Notes: generated by a model from the sequence alone, not told the origin. Positions 11,765 to 21,835 are shown, counted from the stretch's first letter. The stretch: 64,000 nt of DNA from Prostheceraeus crozeri (GCA_907163375.1 CAJQUW010005232.1:186001-250000), one strand, 5' to 3'. Numbers and translations: made by a program.

Positions 11765-11839
11765 ACTCCGGCAGATATTTCGTGGATTGACCGAATCTTG
11801 AATGAACGTTCAGGACTGCTCCTCTGCGGCTTCCATTCG
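11765..11839 (+). CDS. WDR6: WDR6 exon D (75 bp)
   Basis: A 25-residue exon (TPADISWIDRILNERSGLLL, then CGFHS) that matches the WL-x-G-x-GF-H segment of WDR6 ahead of the CGGGHRSW block. The acceptor is AACCTGCAG and the donor is GTAAGT at 11840. Phase 0 on both sides. Without the flanking exons this would be too small to recognise. Confidence 0.85.
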
Positions 11840-12114
11840 GTAAGTTTCATTTCCTCTCATCAATCATAGCCTCTTCCCGGGATCTTCCGCTCCCTTCTGA
11901 CGGTGAAGAAAAGCCTCTTCAATTGGATGTGACCGACTCCTTCCGCTTTCTCTGATGCCTTTGTTCCTCTCCCTCAACCGCTTCATTTTCTCTCCAATGA
12001 ATCGATGATTTTTGAAATTCTCCCTCTCTCTTACCTTTTGCACACAAGCGGACGAATTTGAACAATTTAGATGATTTCTGATGATTGCAATGCCCTGGAT
12101 CGTTGTCACTTTCG
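11840..12114. other. WDR6 intron start, no gene
   Basis: Non-coding intron leading into the 67-bp tandem repeat. The minus-strand open frames here read through simple charged sequence and are not supported. Confidence 0.35.
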
Positions 12115-12420
12115 GATGATGACTCGATTATTCGATTTCTATTCATCCCATTCGCCGAACACGTGCAGATGATGATGTCATCATTCGATTTCTAAGCATC
12201 CCATGCACCGAATCGATGTTTCACGTCACGTGCAGGTGATGACGTCATCATTCGATTTCTAAGCATCCCATGCACCGATTCGATGTTTCTCGTCATGTGC
12301 AGGTGATGACGTCATCATTCGATTTCTATGCATCCCATGCACCGAATCGATGTTTCACGTCACGTGCAGGTGATGACGTCATCATTCGATTTCTATTCAT
12401 CCCATGCGCTGAACTGATGT
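12115..12420. repeat. 67-bp tandem repeat with CRE palindromes
   Basis: About four and a half units. The marker TCATTCGATTTCT recurs at 12181, 12248, 12315 and 12382, exactly 67 bp apart. Each unit carries TGACGTCA or TGATGTCA (the cAMP-response palindrome), CATCCCATGCACCGA and CACGTGCAGG. The last units are nearly identical, so the expansion is recent. Confidence 0.9.
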
Positions 12421-12462
12421 CAGATGTGGATGATGACCTTGCGAAGGAGGCTGACCTGAAAG

Positions 12463-13330
12463 TTACCCATGCCAATCTCGCAAATGGTTATAAAGAGCAC
12501 CGCTATTGCTTTTATTATCAATGGCCTGCTTGCGCTCGAAGTGCCTAGTCTTTGACGTGCGGGCGGTTTTTCCTATATAAAATTCTCCGTTTTGAACACA
12601 TGTATATTGGTAAACGACGACTCTGTGTGGGCACGAGTACTTACTGTTCATAAAATCACCGCAAATATTGCAAGAGCATGATTTTTCTTTCTTATTAATA
12701 TAAAGGTAGTTGACCGATTGATAACCGTACTCTTTAATCAAGCGTACCAGTAAATTATATTTTTCAATAAATTTATTTATTTTGCGATTACACCGGTCAT
12801 TAACGTGAGGCAGTTTAAATTGAAAATTGTTTTCTTTACTTTTATTATTTCTTTTATTTGAAGTTTTTATTTTAACACCTATTTTGCGTTCCTCTTCGCT
12901 ATATTGATTTTGTTCTAGAATCCGGTCAAACTCTTCTAAGTTCTCCTTCCTAATATCTGGATCATTTGATCGTTGGGATATGTTATGTGCACTAGTCTTT
13001 ATTTAATTTGATATTATGTGTCTCGGAAGAAATGAATCTTTTCTCAAAGCTATGTTGGAGTGGCATTCTTTATGATACCAAGAGTATTTAATTTCATTAT
13101 TATATATCTCTATCTTGATATCTAGAAAATTCAACCATTCATTAAGTTTAGTTGCTTCAAGAGTAAATTAAATATGGTTATTAATTGAATTAAAATCGTT
13201 TATTATTTGATTAAATTTATTTTCGTCGAAATCCAAGGGACCTAGTATTATGTCGTCAATATACCGCTTATATAATGCAAGTTTAAAACCCAACATCTCT
13301 AACGCTTTTGATTCAATTTCATGAAGAAAT
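12463..13330 (-). pseudogene. Penelope-like element, 3' half: RT palm end and GIY-YIG
   Basis: Minus strand. The reverse transcriptase catalytic box YKRYIDDIILG lies at about 13250-13280. It follows FLHEIESKALEMLGFKLAL, which directly abuts the nested Tc1-like insertion at 13332. At 12463-12741 the nuclease domain shows CSCNICG, YQYTC, EFYIGKTARTSKTR and FERKQAI, the GIY-YIG core of Penelope-like elements. Stops and shifts between 12741 and 13168 break the frame. The element continues upstream at 14158-14230. Confidence 0.8.
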
Positions 13331-13331
13331 A

Positions 13332-14157
13332 CAGTCATGGAAAAAATATAGTGCCCGGTAAAAAAATGAAAACTCAAGACTTTTTCCTGCGTCACTTTTA
13401 CATACCTACTATTACTCTGATAAATGAACATCATGATAGTGATAAAAGTACAATATTCAGAAAACACAACTGTTTTCCACCTTCTAGAGCTCCAATTGGA
13501 TTTTTGCCGAGTCCATTCAAGTCTGCAATGTTTACGGTCTTCAGTCAGTAGAGTCTTCCTTGCCGATGCAAAGGACTTGAGACCAGCATCTCACAACCGA
13601 TTCGAAAATGTTCTTCTGTCACATTCAAGATGCGAGTCCTGCTCTATTTCTCTGGCAGACATGAAAGGATTTTCTGAGGACATCCTGACAATCTCTTCAT
13701 CATCTCAGTCACTTGTCACTTTCTTCCGCCCACAAGCACCTCGGTTGCTTCCTTCAGCTTGTCCATCGACAGACAATCTCTGAAGATACTTTTTGACCGT
13801 GTTCTCTGAAATGCTCAAGCACTCAGCTATTTTTGGTTTTGAAAATAGTGCATGAGTCCTTAATGCATAAATTTGACCTTTCATAAACTCAGTTAAGTCG
13901 GTACCGCGCGAAGCCATAGCTGACAGCGATCTAAAATGAACGAAGTGACACTTCCAAACCATTTTATTAACTTCATGTTGGTTTGTTTGTGTAGTGTTAA
14001 CTCAAATCAGCAGATATCTATGGACTGTCCACAGTATCAGCATGATTGCATTCAGATCATAATAGAGCACTGGCGAATGTTGATTTGTGGTTATTAACAT
14101 CGATTGCTGCCAACAATATGTTGCAACTTTTCGGGTACTATGCTTTTTCCATGACTG
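13332..14157 (-). mobile_element. Tc1-like element, internally deleted, nested in Penelope
   Basis: The terminal inverted repeats begin CAGTCATGGAAAAA and continue ATAGT(G/A)CCCG. TA target duplications lie at 13330-13331 and 14158-14159. The length is 826 bp against about 1.6 kb for a complete Tc1. The minus strand encodes the N-terminal helix-turn-helix (MASRGTDLTEFMKGQ near 13918, SENTVKKYLQR near 13800), then after stops REIEQDSHLE and KHCRLEWTR near 13520. It ends near VVFSE at the first catalytic motif. Most of the DDE domain is gone, so it cannot encode a transposase. Confidence 0.8.
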
Positions 14158-14230
14158 TATAATAGCGAATGGTGGCGCAAAATTGCAGCCCATCGATACA
14201 CCTTTAATTTGCTTGTAAGTCGTGCGTTTT
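14158..14230 (-). pseudogene. Penelope-like RT fragment on the far side of the Tc1 insertion
   Basis: The minus strand reads YKQIKGVSMGCNFAPPFAI, the RT motif with the G-x-x-MG and APPFA core. It stops exactly at the TA where the Tc1-like element entered. The coding sense resumes on the other side of that element at FLHEIES. The element is 5' truncated a little beyond 14230. Confidence 0.75.
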
Positions 14231-15568
14231 ACTCAATTTCATAGTTACAGTAAATAAAAGTTTACAATTTTTCTATACTTTCAATGCTTATTGAATGAAT
14301 ACTGGCTGGAATGCAAGTGCCTAGGGTGTGTTTATATGGACTAATTGTAGATTTATGTAATGATACTCAGTACTTTGTTTCCAACTTGGGAAGATCGCTT
14401 CAAGCGAACTTCAAAAAGTGATCTATCTTTCCACCCCAGTCTTCCCAAGTTGGAAGCAATGACTGACGATCGCAGCCTTTTCAAACGATACTCAGTACCG
14501 CACCACATCAATGCTCTACACGATTACCGCACGTTGTATTTACTAAATAAGATCAAATTTTGATGTCAATTGAATAGCTTTGTTGACAAAGGGACAAAAA
14601 CTAGTTTTTATCAATTAATTTCACTGTTTTATTTAGGCAATATCTTCAAACTGCTTTTAAAACCAGGTTTATACATCGTACTTTTTATACGATCATTGAG
14701 TGCTTGGTGACTGATGAGCATGGTGTAGTCTAGTTGATAGGCGCTTTGATGCTCGCCTCACAGGGAGGGCAGATTATGTCAATAGAACTAGCAATTCTAC
14801 TGTCTATTCGTTGCTATAAACTGTCTATGTTGTTTGATTTCTTGTCTCTAAGTTATTTTAAAGTACATCAAATGCTACTTATCACGCTTTAACCAGTATT
14901 ATGATTTCATGTTATAATTCTCAGGCTCAGTGGCTTGTACTGTAGAATGTTGTTGTCACGTCTAGCGTGTAAGTAGTGTCGTGTTATGAATTTTAGTGAA
15001 TTGTTGTCACATGTGCTCCTTGCTGCAAAGGTTCGTTACTCTCTTTACTTGAACTTGCCTGAGGACGGGTGAAGCCATCATCCGAAAGCTTGCGAAGTAG
15101 AGATTATAAAGAGAACAAGTCTGCTGAACAAAATCAATTCAAACATTGTTTCTTGTGTCATTCTTACCTGTCAATCTTATCAGTTCACCCTTGTGTCACT
15201 GGCATTAAAGCTTTCAGTCATTATCGCGTAAGGAATCGCTCTCTTTTTTTATCTTGGCGAATCGTACGGACATAAGTGAATCTAAAGAATCTAAAATTGA
15301 GTAGATTGGTTAAATTACAGAGCATGGATGTACTCGTATGTTACTAAAATGTCGGTGATGTGGGACTCAGAATTGCCAAAAAGTCGATTTACTTCTCGGT
15401 GACGTAAAGTTTTTCCCTTTTAAAGCACATTTTAAGGCATAATGGTAGTTATGAGAGAAACAGTCGCGAATTCCTGCCTTTTTGCACCTTAAATCTGCAA
15501 TTTCCTGAGATCTGTTGTTGGTAAAGTGAAGATGATAAGCATGTTCACAAAATTCCGATGGTTCTACG
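14231..15568. other. WDR6 intron, no gene
   Basis: Non-coding. It contains a small inverted pair (CCAACTTGGGAAGA near 14382, TCTTCCCAAGTTGG near 14440) and a repeated GATACTCAGTAC at 14362 and 14489, perhaps a small rearranged element. No coding region can be supported; 15069-15275 is a chance frame. Confidence 0.4.
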
Positions 15569-16208
15569 TCGACATCGAGAGTGACAAAATATAAGCATGT
15601 CAGTTGTAGCTGGAAGTAAACATCAACATATAATTGCGTGAAGTCCGGGAGCTACTGACAATAGCATGGATTTGTAGATCTTGAAACGCTGAATACAATA
15701 ATCAAATTCTTGAATGTGGCAGCCAATCGCTTTTGTTTATAAGTAAGGTTAAAGGATTCCCATCGGAATCCAATGGTAAAATTCAAGAAATATCTATGGA
15801 TGGTGAAGCACTTGGCAATTTTCGTACATTGTCTTTTGCAGAAAAGAAACTATTCATCAGAATGGCATGAAATTTGAAACATGATTAAGTGCAGAACATC
15901 AACTTCGATATAAAAGTTTAAGTGAGTCACATGATTCAGTACTTGATGTTTGAGAGCCTCTACAAAATCAGTAAAATTGGCAAAATGAATTTTTGTATTA
16001 CAGCTACATGTACATGCCAGCATAGAAGTAGATAATAGTACACTAGAATGGAAGTTTGATATCTTGCCTATGCACAATGATGGCACATGGAAAAATCTAT
16101 GGCTTGTAGATCTGCTTCTATCTAAAACATCGTATCATAGTCAAGCTATTCGATATAAAACATCGAGAGTGACAAAATATAAGCATGTCAGTTGTAGCTG
16201 GAAGTAAA
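15569..16208. repeat. Perfect 48-bp direct repeats about 590 bp apart
   Basis: The block starting CATCGAGAGTGACAAAATAT and ending GTAGCTGGAAGTAAA occurs at about 15571-15618 and again at 16161-16208. The sequence between the copies is AT-rich without a gene. This could be a duplication, or the terminal repeats of a small element. Confidence 0.7.
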
Positions 16209-17203
16209 ATGGATAACTGATCAAAATTGTAACTATTTCCTTCATGCATTTACTAGCAAATTGGGATTCCAAAGTTTCGAAGATTCGTATATAGACTGTA
16301 TGCCTTTCTGTCGGAAGCTAGGCCAATGCTGTGAATAACAGCTGTCGTAGAATGAGAAGAATTCTTTCTGAACACCCCAATCCCGGGCAACCAGAGACTG
16401 TGATTCTGTGAGAAATTTGCTTCCTAAAGATCTCAATACCGAAAATTAGTTCGATTCCTAATCCCGGTAGTGTATTCCGACAATATTCATTCACAAATTG
16501 GTCATATTTGTAAATACAGGGTGTCCGCAAAGAAGCAATACAACTTTTCTTTGCTCTCATTTTGTAAATAGCAGCTCAACTGATCCGAATTAGCAGTACT
16601 ACCGGATTACTTATTTTTTTCCTAACACATTTTACTGACGCCATAGCTTTCTATGTGAAGATTTTTTGTCTATTGATTCACAAAATTTGATGACGCTGTA
16701 TAAAAGCGCAAGAGATCATAGAACGATGGGATTCGTCCAATCAGAGAGCGTTGTGCTTCCCCAAAAAATAGTTTTCCCTACATCATTCGTTCACTGTAGC
16801 TAACCTCATAATTGTTGAAATGACTTCAAGCTCCGCTGAAACGACTGGAGACAAGATCTTGGTAGTGCAAGTTGTTTTACGAGTGGTAGAAGTCTTCAGA
16901 AAGTGGCGTACCATACGCAAAATTAAGAGTGACGGTGTTGGGACAAAAAAATAAATTGTCAATTCATAGCTTTAGCTAATGACAGTTCTTGACCATTAAT
17001 AAAATAGCCTCATCAGTCGGTCACTGAAAAAATAAAGTTGACGATTATGTTGAAGTGTGAGGAGTCCATCAGCGTTGTGTGGATTTGTGGCAGTTTTATC
17101 TCCGCGTCAATTTCTCATAATTAGACGGAATTCTGCCATTTTCAAATCTCAATGTCGAGATTGGAATCCCTTCTCATACGATGTGAAACAATCTCTTCAA
17201 CAG
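16209..17203. other. WDR6 intron, no gene
   Basis: Non-coding intron ahead of exon E. A short ACAGGGTGTCCGCAAAG phrase near 16516 resembles the ends of some mariner or LINE copies, but no partner end was found. Confidence 0.35.
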
Positions 17204-17413
17204 ACAGACTTCCTACTGGTGCGGCTGGAGAATGAGCGGACGCTGTTGAAGATGGAATGTGGAGGTGGACATCGAGGCTGGGACTTGTACAGGTCAGAGA
17301 ACTCAGAAGATCCTCTCCGCCTTGCATTCGTCAGCAAAGGGGCGGTAGTGGAAAAGATTGAGGAAGATTTTGAAGGTCTTTGTCTTCGAGCTACAGCCAG
17401 TCGTTATCTCAAG
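17204..17413 (+). CDS. WDR6: WDR6 exon E
   Basis: This exon encodes 70 residues in phase 0. FLLVRLENERTLLKMECGGG followed by HRGWDLYRSEN is the hallmark CGGGHR-x-W block of WDR6. The acceptor is CTCTTCAACAG before 17204 and the donor is GTAAGC at 17414. The intron after this exon runs to 40000 and contains the whole Polinton, the LINE and tRNA-like repeats and a foldback element, making it about 22.6 kb. Confidence 0.9.
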
Positions 17414-17590
17414 GTAAGCGCTCGTTCATCAGATGATCACGTTTTCTGTAATTCTGTGTAACCTTTTCGGCAATTAAACCGATTGGCAGAATTTAGCACA
17501 TTTTCAATCGGCGAGTTTTTATTGAAATTGTTCGTTGATTTCAACCAACTTTATGCCAGAAAACCGGGCCTCCTTTTCAAGCCAAAGCCC

Positions 17591-17596
17591 GGCCTG
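17591..17596. repeat. Target site duplication, left
   Basis: GGCCTG directly before the Polinton terminus at 17597. It is identical to the six bases after the right terminus (35154-35159). Six-base duplications are the rule for Polintons. Confidence 0.9.
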
Positions 17597-18045
17597 AGTA
17601 GTATATAGTGTGACATCCGGCGCGACGCTTCGCTTCGCTTTGCTTCGCTTCGCTTGCGCCGGATGTCACACTTTTGCGGTTTTTTTCAAAGAAATCAAAA
17701 TTTCAAAAATTTCAAAAATTTAAATAGACTTCAAATTTCACGTGGCCGAAGGCCGAAGGGCGAAAATTTAAGCGTTTTTAAAAATACCCAATTTTCAAAA
17801 TTTTCAAAATCTCAAATTTGAGAATTACAATTTTCACCCCCGCTTAAATCATGACCGTTGCAGGACACTGAAAAAATCAGAAAAGTTAAGAATCTCAAAA
17901 TTTGAGAATTACAATTTTCACCCTCGCTTAAATCATGACCGTTGCAGGACACCGAAAAAATCATAAAAGTTAAGAATCTCAAAATTTGAGAATTACAATT
18001 TTCACCCCCGCCAAAATCATGACCGTTCTAGGACACCGAAAATTA
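17597..18045 (+). repeat. Polinton left terminal inverted repeat
   Basis: About 450 bp, matching the reverse complement of 34801-35153. The outer part holds a hairpin (GTGTGACATCCGGCGC paired with GCGCCGGATGTCACAC, loop of CGCTT repeats). The inner part has three 84-bp tandem units starting at 17820, 17904 and 17988, each with ATCATGACCGTT and AGGACAC. Confidence 0.9.
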
Positions 18046-18486
18046 GTATTTTTAAAAACGTCTTTTAAATCCATTTTTCAGGTTTTTAAAATATATCATG
18101 TGACTAAAAATATTTGAAGGAATTGACATATTCTTAACAATAAGTTTAGGTACTTTTACAATTGTCATTCAATTGTAGAGAACATCTGCTTCTCGCATTT
18201 ATGAATAAAATGCATTTCAGTGTAAGGAGCTGTGTCCTCCAACTCAAACATTTGAAAGGAAACAATGTATGAAAGAACAAACAGCTGCTACGCCCACTTA
18301 GACATTTGTAAGACGTGAAATATATAACCAGCAAATCCTACTCCGGCTGCAATGCCGTGAAATAATACACAACAACAATAATCGATATGGCTATTTCAAA
18401 CAATTGTGCTGAAGACTTATTTAATTTAACAGTGTTTCTTGTCAGTGAAGGTTGTGTCAAAACGCTCTCGTCATATATTTCTCAAA

Positions 18487-18892
18487 ATGAGACAAGATCA
18501 ATTTGAAGATAGAAGAAAACAATCGTTGCCAGGGAGGATGAAAAAATTACGGGAGGAATTCAAGAGCAATATATTTTGAGAGGTATGAATTTACAGATAC
18601 TTTGAGTGATTTCATAGAGCCAAATGGTGGAGAGAATAATACAATTGTAAACTTACACAAATTCTTGTTGCATGAAAAAAGAAACAATTCACTCAGTGTT
18701 ATGTGTAAAATTTTTATCGGTAAGCACTATCTGCTCTCTGTTTGTGATAATGACAAGTCTTATTTTTATAGTCTCTTGAAGCAAAATCATATCAATTATT
18801 CACGCATCGAAGTTTCATTTGTTATGAAATTAGGTAAATCAGCAGACAAATTTCCTACGCTTTGTTGGGTGTCTGTTTCTCTTGTACTTTAA
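18487..18892 (+). pseudogene. Possible small Polinton gene, frame broken
   Basis: An ATG at 18487 opens a short basic frame (MRQDQFEDRRKQ). It stops near 18580, but the next frame is open from there to 18892 (YFERYEFTDTL, then CKIFIGKHYLL and DNDKSYFYSLL). A one-base shift at ATATATTTT would explain both halves. I recognise no domain. It could be a small accessory gene or chance. Confidence 0.3.
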
Positions 18893-19255
18893 AAGTCACG
18901 ACCTAATGTTATCGGAAGATTGACTTCATTGTGTAAAGCAATTATGTGTCATTCCAAATGATTCCATTCTTCTCCCAAACAATGGTGCGTCATTTAGCGA
19001 TAATACCGCGCTGACATATTCAATGGAATTTGGATGTTAAACTCCGCTATTGTTATTGCGATACGGCCGCAAGACACTTTATTTTTATTGTTAGACCTAT
19101 GCCATTTCGTTATATTCTCTTGAATAATGGTGCGCCATTCAGCTAAAATACTGCGCCATTCAACTAATCAAATGACGCGCTGTGAAGAAAATTTATCATT
19201 CTTGAAACCCCTCTGTTTTATATGCAATGTAAATACAATAGAGTGTTTCAATCAA

Positions 19256-19510
19256 TGAAACCTTGTCCACTCGTGGACAGAAATCCTATTGTTTAGAAAA
19301 CTTGTATCTTATATGCAATGTTATTTCCTGTTTTATATGCAATGTTATTTCCTGTTTTATATGCAATGCTATTTCTGTTTTATATGCAATGCTATTTTCT
19401 GTTTTATATGCAATGTTATTTCGTGTTTTCAATCATTTTCATTATGTTGTTTTATGACGTCATTTTTCTCTCATCCAATGAAACCTTGTCCACACGTGGA
19501 CAAATTTACA
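19256..19510. repeat. 24-bp tandem repeats between palindromic boxes
   Basis: Five units of TATATGCAATGTTATTTC plus CTGTTT (24 bp, slight variation) lie at 19310-19430. On both sides stands the box ATGAAACCTTGTCCAC followed by a CGTGGACA arm (19257 and 19481), so each box is itself a stem (TTGTCCAC / GTGGACAA). The arrangement of iterons between palindromes is notable, but its function is unknown. Confidence 0.7.
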
Positions 19511-19679
19511 TGTATTTCAATGTATCCAAATTGAATGTATGCAAAGTGGATGTAACCAAATTGAAATATCCATGTGTTGTTTTTAATTTCTCATTTACGG
19601 GAATATAATAGAAACATTGTATCTTCTATAAAAATGAGAAACATCAGGGATTTCCAAAAAATATACAGCAAACAAAACC

Positions 19680-19815
19680 ACGTCAAATTTCGATTTAAAT
19701 GAGATTGCTAAGCAATTGGGAATAAAGAATTTTTACATATTGATGAGTAATGAATTACTATTGATAAAAGATGTGCGAAACACTAACTCTACTAATACAA
19801 TGCAACAATGTAACG
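19680..19815 (+). pseudogene. Truncated duplicate of the Polinton protease N-terminus
   Basis: The plus strand reads SNFDLNEIAKQLGIKNFYIL followed by MSNELLLIKDV, closely similar to residues 18-45 of the protease at 20059-20484 (NFDLKKIANRLGIKNFHVL, then MRNELQFLK). It stops before the catalytic histidine. The fragment arose by duplication, not as an independent gene. Confidence 0.7.
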
Positions 19816-20058
19816 TTTAAATTTAGATTAAATTAAATCATTTCTAAATTGAATAAGTAGTAAAGAAAGACATCATTAGAGACCACTTTTAAATCAATAC
19901 CCCCCCCAAGTAGTAAGGAAAGTCATCATTATAAAAATGTTTTAAATCAATACCCCCTTCTGACTAAGTAGTAAGGAAAGACATCATTAGAGAACAGTTT
20001 TAAATCAATACCCCCTTCTGACTTCTAGGGGTCCCTTAAGAAATTTTTTTATCATGAA

Positions 20059-20484
20059 ATGAGCAACATAAATGAGTTTTTGAAATTATATGGAACACAA
20101 ACGACAACGAATTTCGACCTAAAGAAAATCGCTAATCGATTAGGAATAAAGAATTTTCATGTTCTAATGAGAAACGAATTACAATTCCTAAAAAATAGGC
20201 CATCAATAACTGTAAATTTCATAACAAATCTTCATACGTCAGATGAAAAAGGTGTACATTGGTCAGCAGGCGTTAAAAATCATCAGCAGAACTATTATTT
20301 TGATTCATACGGTTTGCCCCCTACAAATGAAGTAAAAGAATTACTTGGAACGGGAACATACAATACGTTTCAAATTCAAACACCAGGCACTACCTATTGT
20401 GGACAATTATGTTTATACGTTTTGTACAAATTACAAAAAGGAGTATCATTTCTAGATATTATGTTAGAGTTAAACAATCTATAA
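20059..20484 (+). CDS. Adenovirus/Ulp1-type cysteine protease (PRO)
   Basis: A 141-residue intact protein. The catalytic histidine lies in GVHWSAG (about residue 73), the acidic partner in YYFDSYG (about 85), and the cysteine in TTYCGQLCLYVLYKL (about 117), preceded by a Gln-containing segment. This is the C48/C5 fold used by adenoviruses and Polintons to cleave capsid precursor proteins during maturation. Likely substrates are the two small hydrophobic virion peptides and capsid proteins of the same element. It faces the integrase tail to tail; only 11 bp separate the two stop codons. It is one of two plus-strand genes in the element. Confidence 0.9.
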   Translation: MSNINEFLKLYGTQTTTNFDLKKIANRLGIKNFHVLMRNELQFLKNRPSITVNFITNLHTSDEKGVHWSAGVKNHQQNYYFDSYGLPPTNEVKELLGTGTYNTFQIQTPGTTYCGQLCLYVLYKLQKGVSFLDIMLELNNL

Positions 20485-20495
20485 CTCAAGCGAAG

Positions 20496-21803
20496 CTAAA
20501 GCTCTGTTTTCTGTAATTCATTTTGATAAAAACGACCTCTGATATCCTCATTATCTAAATCTTTAATTTCATAAGTAATCGGATAACTTTGATTTATTTT
20601 AGAAACTTCAAATATTTCTTTAGTCCAGTATCCGACGAAGCCTTTTTTCAAATTTATTCTTATATTTAAATATTCTAACTCTATCTCCAATTTTAAATTT
20701 CGGCTTAAGTTTCTGCAAATTCGGATTACTCTCATTCGAATAATTATTCTCGAATATTTTTTTTCTTATCAAATCAGGGTCGTCAGAAGCATTCTTTGGA
20801 GTTTCTTCAATACCAGAATGAACTTTATTATTGTACTCTTCTACAACTCCTGGTAATATCTTCAACCATTTCTGATTTCTTTGCTCAGTAAATTTCTTGA
20901 ATAATTTATTTTTAACGTCCGATTGAATCTTTCTATCACTACGGCCTTCCCCGCATTTTCAGTTGAATAAACTGAGCCTTGGCGATGACTTTCGTCTGTT
21001 TCAAATAATGGCTGAACGTTTCGGTTATAAAATTCCGACCCTTTATCAACAAACAATTTTTTTGGCTTTTTCTTACTTTCTTTAAAGATTTCTTCAAACG
21101 CATATTTAACTGATAGACCACTTTTATTTTTTAAAGGCTTTACCCAAGCGTATCGTGTATATAAATCTATAACGGTCAATGCGTATTTATAATCAGAATC
21201 ATTCGGCATATGAATAAGATCAGCACTCCAAATATCATCTTTATTAAATACTTTTACTTTCAATGAATATTTAGGTCTTCTATATTCCTTGTGGATTTCA
21301 GACGCATAGGTTCGAGCGTTGCTCTCAGAGTTATTAGTTTCATTTAAACCCTGGCCGAATAATATTTTAGCTTGTAAAGCTTTCTTAACAAACATTCTTT
21401 CAATTTTTTCTCTAAATGTAGGATTTTGAATACTATCTAATTCTTGAATCATCTTCTTATCAGCTGCATGTCGAGAACTTAGATCATGATTTCGATAAGC
21501 TAAATCATGCCTGTAAGCTGCGGCATCTACTCTATTTATTGGTTCTTCACCCGGTTTCGGATTATTATTCTCATCTAGTCTTATATCTAATCGAGTTCCT
21601 GGACCGGTATATGAATGACCAGGAAGATGTTTTTCTTTCGAATATTTACTCCAAATAAATCCAGGAAAGTTTTCTAATGTTTTTTGTATGTCACCTCCAA
21701 CATGCTGACAATTTGAGTTTTTATGTACTTTTAAGAGATAATTCAATAAATCTAAATTAGAAATTTTTAATTTAATTAAATTTTCGGAATTTGTAAAATT
21801 CAT
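20496..21803 (-). CDS. PLA2-integrase polyprotein-like ORF, frameshifted
   Basis: The start is taken at the ATG at 21803, preceded by TTTTAAAATG. An in-frame upstream ATG at 21878 lies in a GC-rich repeat and is less likely. Residues about 57-115 form a parvovirus VP1-type phospholipase A2: HLPGHSYTGPGTRLD (calcium loop) and AAYRHDLAYRN (His-Asp dyad). Then comes the retroviral-type integrase core with WSADLI (D, about 190), LFVDKGSEF (D, about 253) and VIERFNRTLK (E, about 291). The C-terminal SH3/chromodomain-like part (GDRVRIF, GFVGYWTKEIFEV) lies in other frames because of two opposite one-base shifts, near 20915 and 20660, both at A runs. Integrases of this class insert the element with 6-bp duplications. 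PLA2 in virions breaches endosomal membranes. The fusion is discussed in findings. Confidence 0.85.
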
Positions 21804-21835
21804 TTTAAAAGATAAAATAAATGTTTTACCTAATC

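Larger units (their letters stand above)
18046..20058. other. Polinton left non-coding region with small repeats
   Basis: About 2 kb without an intact gene. It holds a possible broken small frame near 18487-18892 (see findings), GCGCCATT-type repeats around 18970-19170, 24-bp tandem repeats (19310-19430), a truncated copy of the protease start (19680-19815) and a roughly 65-bp tandem triplication at 19855-20030 built on AAGTAGTAAGGAAAGACATC and TTTTAAATCAATACCCCC. Confidence 0.6.

Noticed and set aside
15055..15100. Hammerhead-ribozyme-like core CTGAGGA...stem...GAAA (a similar pattern lies in the 8866-8972 hairpin)
   Set aside because: In both places one extra base separates CTGANGA from the stem, so the required geometry of stem II fails. 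I found no matching stems I and III.
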